DNA from: Desulfarculales bacterium UBA702
GTDB taxonomy: Bacteria > Desulfobacterota > Syntrophobacteria > Syntrophobacterales > Syntrophobacteraceae
Direction: 5' to 3'
NCBI GenBank assembly: GCA_002298165.1
Contig: DBMI01000114.1
Span: 1 to 15,193, forward strand
DNA: 15,193 nucleotides
Positions 7,515-14,241 of the stretch are shown piece by piece. The notes under the pieces were generated by a model. It was not told the DNA's origin. It saw nothing but the letters and a program-made list of their open reading frames with translations, and did no database searches. Made by a program: the position numbers and the translations under genes. The number at the start of each line of letters is the position of its first letter. Within the stretch, counting starts at the first letter, position 1.

Positions 7515-8285
7515 TCAAAACCGATAGTTTTTGTTGTACGGGGAGAAGTCCATCTCGGTGAGTCCAACGTTTAGCTTCACATCCGTATAAGTGTATTTTT
7601 CAAACAACACATCTTTTTCGTCAAAAAGTGCGTTGCCGACGGGAAGCAGGAATTCTTTATCGATGTGAATTACCATACGAGAAGCGTAGTATTTCCTTCC
7701 CTCGCGTGGAGTAAACCTTGCCTCGACAACCGTGGAGGGTCTACCCTTGAAGTCCTCATCCTCCATGCGATCGATCTGGATTTCTCCGTGCCGAAGAGCC
7801 ACGACCAGGTTGCGCCTGAATTCCTTGATGATGAATCCGAACCCGACCTCGGTGATCGGATGGTGGTTGTTTTTCATGGTAATTGAAGACCTGGGATCCA
7901 GCGACAATGTAACCACTCCGAGAACTCCGCCCCGGTGCCCAATGAGCTTATTGTCGTTCTTCCCCTGCACGTATAAGGCTTCAGTCCCCTTTAGCGGTTC
8001 ACCGATCCACTTCATATATACTTTTAGCGGTTTTTGGAATTTCAACAGGATAGTCTCTTCCGGCAACAACTTTGTGTTCACCCGCTCCTGTTTATTAAAG
8101 ACCGCCTGATAATCGTTGACGCTCGCATAGCTGGATTCCATTTTCTCAACGAGTGTGAATACGGCTTCGGCGGGATTGGCGGCCCCGGCAATCGACGGGA
8201 AAATAAAAGCCGCGCAGGAGATTATCAGCATGATAACCTGGGACCGGAGCAGGCTGGCCATAATGGAGTTTGACCTGCTGCACAT
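7515..8285 (-). CDS. DUF1571 family exported protein
   Basis: A 256-residue protein with an N-terminal signal peptide (hydrophobic about residues 11-32, ending S-I-A-G-A-A). The mature part matches DUF1571: a Y-Q-A-V-F-N-K-Q-E-R strand, K-P-L-K-V-Y-M-K-W in the middle, an E-A-L-Y-V-Q-G-K-N-D segment, and a conserved end (N-V-G-L-T-E-M-D-F-S-P-Y-N). No enzymatic residues are known for the family; the strand-rich pattern recalls LolA-like periplasmic lipid-binding folds, which is inference. A GTG at 8288 is in frame, but AGGGG lies 7 nt before the ATG at 8285, so I prefer that start. It follows the PaaK-like gene by 67 nt on the same strand with no obvious terminator between, so it may be the last gene of the liv operon, or have its own promoter. 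Confidence 0.85.
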   Translation of the reverse strand: MCSRSNSIMASLLRSQVIMLIISCAAFIFPSIAGAANPAEAVFTLVEKMESSYASVNDYQAVFNKQERVNTKLLPEETILLKFQKPLKVYMKWIGEPLKGTEALYVQGKNDNKLIGHRGGVLGVVTLSLDPRSSITMKNNHHPITEVGFGFIIKEFRRNLVVALRHGEIQIDRMEDEDFKGRPSTVVEARFTPREGRKYYASRMVIHIDKEFLLPVGNALFDEKDVLFEKYTYTDVKLNVGLTEMDFSPYNKNYRF

Positions 8286-8352
8286 CACTCATCCCCTAAA
8301 GGCAAAAGTACCTGAGAGTCAGATGAATATCGGGTAGAGCGGCATAGAAATG

Positions 8353-9693
8353 CTACAGGATCCTCGGAGACCCTGTGACAGCGTCCCGGACCGTCTCGAC
8401 ATTTCGAAAAACCGTCTTGTAGGTCAGGCCTTCGCCGGGGAGCCGGTCGGGGTCGGTGAGCTGGACGCGGACTCCAAGCCCAAGCCTGCGCCTTACATGG
8501 CTTCTGAGAAGATCGAGGTACTGGGTTTTGTTATTTCCAGGAAAATCGTTTCCGCTGGTTCTCGCCACCATCAGGTCAAGCTGTTCTCCGACCCCCCACG
8601 CCGTGTGTACCACCAGCCGGAAATCATGCAGCATGGGATCGAGCGATCTTAGCAGATGTTCGACGTACTCGGGATAGACCTCTATGCCGCGAATGGAGAG
8701 GCGGTTGTCGGTACGCCTGAGAATCGGCACGATCCGGGACCAGGTACTTCCGCATGCGCAGGGCGACTCGCGAAGAGCGGTGATATCTCCAGTCCTGTAA
8801 CGGATGAGCGGGTAGGCCTCGGTTGTGAGGGTGGTAACGACCAATTCGCCTTCCTGGCCCGCCGCAACGGGCTTACCGGTACCGGGGTGTACGATTTCGG
8901 CAAGAAACTGGTCTTGAGCAATGTGCAGACCCTCTTTTGCCGGGCACTCGCCTGCCATTCCCGGCTCGCCCATTTCGCTCACCCCGTAGAGCCCGAAAAC
9001 GGGAACACCGAAGGCCGATTCCAGCCTCGATCTGGTCACTTCCGGAAGTGGGTCGGGGCCGACCAGGACGAGGCGCAGGTGAAGGCTCCCGGGATCGGTG
9101 CCAAGCTCTCGCATTGTCTCGATGATGTGCAGGGCAAAAGATGCGGTGGTTGCAAGGATCGTTGAGCGAAAATCTCGCATGACCTGGAGCTGCATGACCG
9201 CTGAGTTGGTGGCCGAGGGGGCAAGGGTTGCTCCGATAGCCTCCGCTGCCTGATTGAAGGTGAAAGCACCGGGGAACAGGCTGTAGTTGAATGCCACCTG
9301 CACGATGTCCCTCACGGTTACACCCAGCTGCTCATAGAGGCGCACCATCAGGTCCTGCCACATCTTCACGTCATGGCGGCTAAATCCGACCACAATCGGC
9401 TTTTCGTTTTCCCTGAGCGGGGGCGCGGTAATCTTGAGCCGCACAATGCTTTTGAGGGGTACCGCGAACAGCCCGTAAGGGTAGTGATCTCTGAGGTCTT
9501 CGCGCGTGGTGAACGGGAATGCCGCAAGGTCTTCCATGCCGCCGATGTCTTCGGGCAGCATGCCCAGCGAGTCCATCCGCCCGCGGTAAAAATCAACGTT
9601 TAGATAAGCCCTGTTCAGCGTCATCTGAAGCCGTTCGGCCTGAAGAAGGCGAATCTGTTCGAACGAGAGCTTATCGGCAGTGTCTTGCACCAT
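8353..9693 (-). CDS. PaaK-like adenylate-forming protein with altered phosphate loop
   Basis: A 446-residue relative of phenylacetate-CoA ligase, full length for the family. Family segments are clear: F-P-F-T-T-R-E-D-L near residue 60, Y-P-Y-G-L-F-A-V-P (71-79), Y-G-V-S-E-M (236-241), the R-Y-R-T-G-D-I motif (298-304), C-A-C-G (312-315), and a C-terminal lysine (K426) where the catalytic lysine is expected. The Ser/Gly/Thr-rich ATP phosphate loop near residue 90, nearly invariant in true ligases, is replaced by P-P-L-R-E-N-E and is about three residues longer. A second core motif, usually V-G-A-E-P, reads V-G-P-D-P (211-215). ATP use is therefore uncertain; it may be a diverged or non-adenylating paralogue. 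I give no gene symbol for that reason. The frame opens at 9714, inside livF, but AGGGG sits about 5 nt before the ATG at 9693, 8 nt past the livF stop. It closes the iorB-liv operon or precedes DUF1571. Confidence 0.88.
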   Translation of the reverse strand: MVQDTADKLSFEQIRLLQAERLQMTLNRAYLNVDFYRGRMDSLGMLPEDIGGMEDLAAFPFTTREDLRDHYPYGLFAVPLKSIVRLKITAPPLRENEKPIVVGFSRHDVKMWQDLMVRLYEQLGVTVRDIVQVAFNYSLFPGAFTFNQAAEAIGATLAPSATNSAVMQLQVMRDFRSTILATTASFALHIIETMRELGTDPGSLHLRLVLVGPDPLPEVTRSRLESAFGVPVFGLYGVSEMGEPGMAGECPAKEGLHIAQDQFLAEIVHPGTGKPVAAGQEGELVVTTLTTEAYPLIRYRTGDITALRESPCACGSTWSRIVPILRRTDNRLSIRGIEVYPEYVEHLLRSLDPMLHDFRLVVHTAWGVGEQLDLMVARTSGNDFPGNNKTQYLDLLRSHVRRRLGLGVRVQLTDPDRLPGEGLTYKTVFRNVETVRDAVTGSPRIL

Positions 9694-9701
9694 GATGCCC
9701 C

Positions 9702-10439
9702 CTATTTTTCCCATTTATGCTGGTAGTCCCTGCCAAGGTATGCCCTCTGGACGTCGTCGTGTTCCAGAAGCTCTTCCGCCGAACCGGACAGGACTATGCG
9801 CCCGGTTTCGAGAACATAAGCCCGCTGGGCGACCGCAAGAGCCCCCATCGCGTTTTGTTCGACAAGCAGGATCGTGGTCCCTGTGCGATAAAGATTTAAA
9901 ATTATCTCATATATTTCTTCTATAATCAGCGGTGCAAGGCCCATGGAAGGCTCATCCAGGACCAGCAGGCGCGGCCCCGCCATTAGCGCCCGCCCAATCG
10001 AGAGCATCTGCTGCTCGCCCCCCGAAAGAGTACCCGCTCTCTGGCGCCGCCTCTCGGCCAATACCGGAAATCTTTCCAGCACCCCGGGGAGGGCCTGCGC
10101 AACGAATTTTTTCCCGCGTAGATACCCGCCCAATTCGAGGTTTTCCAAAACCGTCATGTTAGGAAAAAGCTGCCGGGCCTCCGGCACCTGCACAAGCCCC
10201 AGGCCCACTATCTCCTCCGGGCTTTTGGAGTGTATGGGAGCGCCGGAAAAAATGATCTCACCCTCTGTTGCCCGGTGCAGACCGCTTATCGTTCGAAGCA
10301 GGGTGCTCTTGCCGGCCCCATTGGACCCGATCAGTGCAACTATCTCGCCCTCCTCAAGGTGAAAACTCACCCGGCGAAGCACTTGCATCGAATCGTATCC
10401 TGCGCAAACTCCCTTTACCCTAAGCACGAAAGGCTCCAT
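9702..10439 (-). CDS. livF: Branched-chain amino acid ABC importer, ATPase LivF
   Basis: A 245-residue ABC ATPase of LivF type. It has Walker A GSNGAGKS (38-45), a Q-V-P-E Q-loop near 84-87, an intact signature L-S-G-G-E (138-142), Walker B L-L-V-L-D-E-P (158-164), and V-E-Q-N in place of the switch histidine, which is usual for LivF. It would pair with the LivG half of LivMG to power amino-acid uptake through LivH/LivM. The start is odd: the ATG at 10439 abuts the end of an inverted-repeat element (10438-10611), and no spaced Shine-Dalgarno is visible; only GGTGA touches the ATG. Translation may depend on ribosomes arriving from livMG 120 nt upstream. The N-terminus fits the family, so the start is probably right. 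The PaaK-like gene begins 8 nt after its stop. Confidence 0.94.
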   Translation of the reverse strand: MEPFVLRVKGVCAGYDSMQVLRRVSFHLEEGEIVALIGSNGAGKSTLLRTISGLHRATEGEIIFSGAPIHSKSPEEIVGLGLVQVPEARQLFPNMTVLENLELGGYLRGKKFVAQALPGVLERFPVLAERRRQRAGTLSGGEQQMLSIGRALMAGPRLLVLDEPSMGLAPLIIEEIYEIILNLYRTGTTILLVEQNAMGALAVAQRAYVLETGRIVLSGSAEELLEHDDVQRAYLGRDYQHKWEK

Positions 10440-10611
10440 TCACCGCAGAGATCGCGGAGATCGCGGAGATCGAATCGGGAGGGTAAGATTTGGCTATCAA
10501 TTCCAATTCCTCTGCATGTTTCGTCCAAAATGACTAGATTCGCTTACATGGTTGTATTCTTATCTTTTCACCTTTATTTCCTCCGCGCTCTCCGCGTCCT
10601 CTGCGGTGAAT
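10438..10611. repeat. 174-bp element with ~31-bp inverted ends between livMG and livF
   Basis: The ends form an imperfect inverted repeat: arms 10438-10468 and 10581-10611 match at about 28 of 31 positions, including the outer 13 exactly (ATTCACCGCAGAG). Each arm contains a roughly 9-bp tandem motif (GCGGAGATC in the left arm, repeated about 2.7 times from 10449 to 10472). I recall 'ACCGCAGAG-ACGCGGAG' repeats as common intergenic elements in Desulfobacterota and other phyla. I see no transposase and no clear target-site duplication, so it resembles a MITE or REP-type element. The right arm is translated as the C-terminus of LivMG and the left arm ends on the livF start codon. Confidence 0.8.
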
Positions 10612-12491
10612 CGCCCTTTTTTCGTTCCCAGGTAAGCAGCGATTACGCGCGGGTCCTTTCGGATCTCCGATGGGGTGCCCGAGGCGATGAGGCGGCCCTG
10701 CTGCAGGACGTATATCCTGTCGGCAAGCCGCATCACCATGTTCATGTCGTGTTCGACCAGCACCACCCCCATTCCCTTGCTTCGAAGCGCCTCGATGTGT
10801 CGCATCAAGAACTCGCTCTCCCTCGGGTTTAGTCCACCGGCAGGCTCATCCAGCAGGAGTACCCGGGGGGAGAGGGCAAGTGCGCGGGAGATCTCCAGGA
10901 TCTTTTGTTCGACAAGGCTTAGCGTGCCGACGGACTGAGCGGCAGGCTTCTCCAGACCGAAACTTTTAAGAAGCTCCAGCGCCTTGATTCTTAATGCTTC
11001 TTCCTCGAATCTTTCGGCTGGTGTTCGAAGAGACGCGGAAACGAAGCCGGAGCGCCCTGTTTTGTGATAGCCCAGAAGGAGGTTGTCCAGAACCGACAGG
11101 CCGGAAAATACCTGTACGGATTGAAAAGTGCGGCCGATTCCCGCAGCGGCCACCCTGTGCGGGGGCAGTCCGGAGAGCCGGCGTCCATCAAGCTCGATCG
11201 TGCCGCTGCCCGGCTCGACAAGACCCGAGATGAGGTTCAGGACGGTAGTTTTTCCCGCCCCGTTCGGCCCGATCAGGGCGACTATCTCGCCCGGCTGCAC
11301 ATGGATTGCGACATCGGAGAGTGCCTGAAGTCCGCCAAAGGAAAGCGATACACCATCGAGCTTCAGCAACGAACCGCTGGCTGCGCGAAGCTCCCCTCGG
11401 TCTATCGGGGCATCGGGTTGCAAGATCGGAGTCTCAAATTGAGCGCCTTTAACAGGATTGCCGGATGAAAATTCCCTGGCTCCCCCGGCGATCCAGCCCC
11501 TGAGCTTGGACCCGGCGCCGGCCCCGTATGCCGCCATGGCCGGGAAAAGACCGTTTGGGCACCCGACAAGCACCGCCATCAGGATTATTCCGTAGAGGAG
11601 CACCTGCAAATCCTCGAGCTGGTGGAGGACCTCCGGAAGTGAACTCAGAAGGGCCGTTCCCGCAAGCCCTCCCCACAGACTGCCCATGCCGCCCACGGCA
11701 ACCATCGTGACTATCTGTACCGAGTAGAAGATATCGAAGGTTTTAGGGCTGATAAAAGTGACATAGTGGGCGTAGCAAAACCCGGCAAAGGCCGCATATA
11801 CAGCGCTCAGCACAAAGATTGCCACTTTGTAGCCGTAAGTGGGGATAGCGAGTGTTTTAGCGGTAAGTTCCTTTTCGTGAATGGCGGCCAGTGCGCGCCC
11901 CACCCGCGATCCGGTGAGGTTGAGAGTCAGGGTGAAAAGGACTATGAAAGAGGTCCATATAAAATAATAGAACTGCCTGTCGGTTGTGATGCCCCATGGC
12001 CCGAGGTGCAGTTTGGGAATTCCCGGGAAACCCGAGGGGCCGCCCGTCAAGTTCTCCATTTGCCCGAGACATATGCAGACAATGATGTTGAACCCAAGGG
12101 TGGCCATAACCAGATAATGGCCTTCGAGCCGCAAAGTCGGCAAGGCGAGCAGAAAGGATGCCAGGGCGACAAGCGCCAGCGCAACGAAAAGAGATACAAT
12201 CAGCGGTAGATGAAAGGTGGTGCTCGAAATCGCAGATATGTAGGCTCCCAGGCCATAGAAAGCGGCGTGCCCGAGTGAGACCTGCCCGGTCGATCCGATG
12301 AGAAGGTTCAACCCGAGCACCACGATGGCATTCAGGGCGAGGATGTTGAAGAAGAGGTAGAAATAGTCGTTTCGAAAAAAGAGGGGCAGGAGCATGACTG
12401 CTGCGCTGAAAGCAATTAGAGCCTTCCAGTTCGACGGCACGAAGGCTATCTGCGGGTTATTCCGGTCGACTTTCCGCTCGATTTCGGCCAT
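10560..12491 (-). CDS. Fused branched-chain amino acid ABC permease and ATPase (LivM-LivG)
   Basis: A 643-residue fusion. Residues about 22-320 are a LivM permease with eight or more membrane helices and its signature segments (N-L-L-I-G-S-T-G-Q-V-S-L-G-H-A-A-F near 62-78, V-A-V-G-G-M-G-S-L-W-G-G 264-275). A low-complexity linker (320-372) leads to a LivG ATPase: Walker A GPNGAGKTT (408-416), Walker B V-L-L-L-D-E-P (544-550), D-loop A-G-G-L-N-P, switch histidine H581. The ABC signature, L-P/S-Y-G-Q/E-Q in LivG, reads L-S-L-V-E-Q (524-529), with Val replacing the key Gly. The last 16 residues (R-F-T-A-E-D-A-E-S-A-E-E...) are encoded by the inverted-repeat element, not by ancestral livG. Such fusions occur elsewhere in the family. 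It starts 2 nt after the livH stop without a strong Shine-Dalgarno, so coupling to livH is likely. Confidence 0.93.
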   Translation of the reverse strand: MAEIERKVDRNNPQIAFVPSNWKALIAFSAAVMLLPLFFRNDYFYLFFNILALNAIVVLGLNLLIGSTGQVSLGHAAFYGLGAYISAISSTTFHLPLIVSLFVALALVALASFLLALPTLRLEGHYLVMATLGFNIIVCICLGQMENLTGGPSGFPGIPKLHLGPWGITTDRQFYYFIWTSFIVLFTLTLNLTGSRVGRALAAIHEKELTAKTLAIPTYGYKVAIFVLSAVYAAFAGFCYAHYVTFISPKTFDIFYSVQIVTMVAVGGMGSLWGGLAGTALLSSLPEVLHQLEDLQVLLYGIILMAVLVGCPNGLFPAMAAYGAGAGSKLRGWIAGGAREFSSGNPVKGAQFETPILQPDAPIDRGELRAASGSLLKLDGVSLSFGGLQALSDVAIHVQPGEIVALIGPNGAGKTTVLNLISGLVEPGSGTIELDGRRLSGLPPHRVAAAGIGRTFQSVQVFSGLSVLDNLLLGYHKTGRSGFVSASLRTPAERFEEEALRIKALELLKSFGLEKPAAQSVGTLSLVEQKILEISRALALSPRVLLLDEPAGGLNPRESEFLMRHIEALRSKGMGVVLVEHDMNMVMRLADRIYVLQQGRLIASGTPSEIRKDPRVIAAYLGTKKGRFTAEDAESAEEIKVKR

Positions 12492-12493
12492 CT

Positions 12494-13375
12494 CTACAGT
12501 CGCCTTACGTGAATTTTTCCAAATAGGCCCGCCGGACGCACGAAAAGAATTGCCAGCAGAAGCAGGAAAGCAATCGCATCCTTATAAGCCGATGATATGA
12601 GGCCCGCCCCGAGTGATTCCATCACCCCGAGCACTATCCCGCCCAGGACCGCTCCAGGAACGCTTCCATACCCGCCAAGGATTGCCGCGGAAAAGCCTTT
12701 CAGGCCGAGCATCAGCCCGCCGTCGTAGCTCATGCTGGTAATTGGTGTAACAAGTATTCCGGCAAGCGCCCCGAGAGATCCGCTGACAGCGAATGCCAGC
12801 GCAGTCAGCCGGTTTGCCGATATCCCGATAAGTGCCGCGCCTAAGCGGTTATCGGATACCGCCCGCATGGCTTTCCCGACAAGGGTCCTATGAAAAAAGA
12901 AATAGAGCAGGGCCAGCACCAGGACGGAGAAACCCATTATCCAGAGCGACTGCGGCAGAATGGCGGCATCGAGGAAAATGAATGGCGAATCACCCCCGAT
13001 GGAGGGAAATATCCGAGACCCTTTGCCCCAGAGCATCATGCTCGCTCCGCGCAAGGAGATCGACGCCCCGATCGTTATCATGACAAGGGTCAGGACATCA
13101 CGGTTTCTCGACCGCCGGATCGGTCCCTGTTCAAGGGCCATTCCGACCGCCGCAACCAGCAGTATCGATATTGGGAAAGCAATTGGAATGGGAATTTGAA
13201 GCCCGTTGTGGAGCCAGATGACAATCATCGCGCCCAGCATCACGAACTCGCCCTGGGCGAAATTTACCAAGCCCGTCGCATTCTGGATCAGACAATAGCC
13301 GAGCGCGATAAGAGCGTAGATACTGCCGTTTGTTATTCCGGCAACGAGCAGATGCGGTACGAGGCTCCAGGACAT
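12494..13375 (-). CDS. livH: Branched-chain amino acid ABC permease LivH
   Basis: A 293-residue inner-membrane permease of LivH type with about eight helices. It has the family start (L-V-A-G-I-T-N-G-S-I-Y-A-L-I-A-L-G near 10-26), the N-F-A-Q-G-E-F motif (38-44), a cytoplasmic G-K-A-M-R-A-V-S-D-N loop (about 168-177) that docks on the ATPase, and the L-K-G-F-S-A-A-I-L-G-G-Y-G-S segment near 231. The frame is open to 13510, but the extra 45 residues are Arg-rich, overlap iorB and are unlike any LivH; the ATG at 13375, with AGGG about 6 nt upstream, gives the normal length. It lies 14 nt after iorB and 2 nt before livMG. With LivM, LivG and LivF it would form the importer core; no periplasmic binding protein (LivK) is encoded in the window. 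Confidence 0.94.
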   Translation of the reverse strand: MSWSLVPHLLVAGITNGSIYALIALGYCLIQNATGLVNFAQGEFVMLGAMIVIWLHNGLQIPIPIAFPISILLVAAVGMALEQGPIRRSRNRDVLTLVMITIGASISLRGASMMLWGKGSRIFPSIGGDSPFIFLDAAILPQSLWIMGFSVLVLALLYFFFHRTLVGKAMRAVSDNRLGAALIGISANRLTALAFAVSGSLGALAGILVTPITSMSYDGGLMLGLKGFSAAILGGYGSVPGAVLGGIVLGVMESLGAGLISSAYKDAIAFLLLLAILFVRPAGLFGKIHVRRL

Positions 13376-13389
13376 CTTCCGCCCTGGAC

Positions 13390-13938
13390 TCAGCGCTGTT
13401 CGGCGTGATTGGCCGCAGCCCCGCACCCGGCGCGCAGTGCGTTTAGCGAAGCATCGAGCCGCTTTCCACCGTAGCTCCTCAGGGCAGACTCTATCCGGTC
13501 CGGTCCGCAAAAAAGCTTTCCGGACGCGGCTGCAAAACCAAGAAGCACCATGTTGGCCGAAACAGGGGATGAAATCGATTCGGCAAGCGCCGTCGCATCA
13601 ATGATTCGCGCATTCGCGATTTTTTCCGTGCTGTTGGCAACCGCGAAACCTTCCGCGGCGAGGTAGTGGCCGTGCACCGGCATGGCCTCGGGATGCAGCG
13701 CCAGAAAAATATTGGCCCTGCCTGGCCGGATCAGCGGACTTACAAGCACCTGTTCGCCGTTTCTCCGGGCAACCTTGAGGTGGCTGATGACGTTTCCGCC
13801 CCGCTGTGCCATCCCGTGCGTCTCGGAGATAAGCACAGATAACCCCATATCGAGTGCCGCATCAGCGAGCACCCTGGTCACAAACAGCACCCCCTGCCCG
13901 CCGAGGCCGCTTATTATGATCGCCTGCATGCCATTCAT
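13390..13938 (-). CDS. iorB: Indolepyruvate ferredoxin oxidoreductase, beta subunit (IorB)
   Basis: A 182-residue protein of the pyruvate/ketoisovalerate oxidoreductase gamma-domain family, close to usual IorB length. It opens with the nucleotide-binding-like turn G-L-G-G-Q-G-V (11-17) and has the hallmark H-G-M-A-Q-R-G-G (41-48) followed by V-I-S-H. IorAB oxidises aryl pyruvates, formed by deamination of aromatic amino acids, to aryl-acetyl-CoA while reducing ferredoxin. The partner IorA carries the thiamine diphosphate and iron-sulfur sites. IorA is not adjacent: upstream is 300 bp of non-coding DNA then nadC, and downstream are liv genes. It must therefore pair with an IorA encoded elsewhere, or has been separated from it. 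GGGAG lies about 10 nt before the ATG at 13938, so I keep that start. It is probably the first gene of the liv-paaK operon. Confidence 0.9.
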   Translation of the reverse strand: MNGMQAIIISGLGGQGVLFVTRVLADAALDMGLSVLISETHGMAQRGGNVISHLKVARRNGEQVLVSPLIRPGRANIFLALHPEAMPVHGHYLAAEGFAVANSTEKIANARIIDATALAESISSPVSANMVLLGFAAASGKLFCGPDRIESALRSYGGKRLDASLNALRAGCGAAANHAEQR

Positions 13939-14054
13939 TATCGCATTTCTCCCAATCCGGAATTGCCTGTCTTTGCCGTCGGTGGCGCATTAAAGAGCGC
14001 TGTTGCCCAAACCCGCTACATTATCTATCGGGTTCTCAGCTTCGAATATCGTCA

Positions 14055-14108
14055 AGTTCGCACCGTCAAGTTTTGCTTAGCATTTTTCGAAAAACTATTT
14101 TGGCAACA
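14055..14108 (-). repeat. Dispersed repeat, copy B
   Basis: Matches copy A (7381-7433) on the opposite strand, with the same 12-bp palindrome TTTTTCGAAAAA (14083-14094). Next to it, CGTCAAGTT occurs twice 13 bp apart (14050-14058, 14063-14071). It lies between the iorB promoter candidate and the iorB start, so it would be transcribed. Confidence 0.7.
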
Positions 14109-14148
14109 CCCCCTTAAACCTATGCCTACACTATACAACCCGAGTTGC

Positions 14149-14177
14149 ATCATATCCTATGAACATAACGGGAACAA
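14149..14177 (-). promoter_or_regulatory. Candidate promoter for the iorB-liv-paaK operon
   Basis: On the minus strand TTGTTC and TATGAT are separated by 17 nt. The -10 box matches the sigma-70 consensus at five of six positions; the -35 box matches at three. It lies just after the nadC terminator candidate and would give a leader of about 200 nt. Confidence 0.35.
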
Positions 14178-14195
14178 GGGTTTGCAGGAGAGGAT

Positions 14196-14226
14196 AGAGA
14201 AAGGCGGCCTTAGGGAAGGTTCCGCC
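14196..14226 (-). terminator. Candidate terminator after nadC
   Basis: On the minus strand GGCGG-AA-CCTT, a four-base loop CCCT, then AAGG-CCGCC form a 9-bp stem with a two-base bulge, followed by TTTCTCT. It starts 16 nt past the nadC stop codon. The T tract is interrupted, so strength is uncertain. Confidence 0.5.
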
Positions 14227-14241
14227 GCACCGCCGGTCAAT

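Larger units (their letters stand above)
13939..14241. other. Non-coding leader region between nadC and iorB
   Basis: About 300 bp without a gene. It holds the terminator candidate of nadC (14196-14226), a promoter candidate for the iorB operon (14149-14177), and copy B of the dispersed repeat (14055-14108), which would lie in the iorB leader transcript. I recognise no riboswitch or RNA gene here. Confidence 0.6.

Noticed and set aside
8303..8320. Sequence like the 3' part of a glycine riboswitch (ACTCTCAGGTAC on minus) ahead of DUF1571
   Set aside because: The matching GCCGAAGG core and the 5' pairing strand are not found upstream, which is the end of the PaaK-like gene. A covariance-model search with the glycine riboswitch model would settle it.
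8656..9165. 169-residue open frame on the plus strand
   Set aside because: Antisense to the PaaK-like gene, with no recognisable family and no ribosome binding site.
10449..10472. Short tandem repeat considered as a CRISPR or satellite array
   Set aside because: Only about 2.7 copies of a 9-bp unit with no spacers; it is part of the inverted-repeat element.
13376..13510. 45-residue N-terminal extension of LivH
   Set aside because: The segment is Arg-rich, overlaps the iorB C-terminus in another frame, and precedes the normal LivH start, which has its own AGGG.
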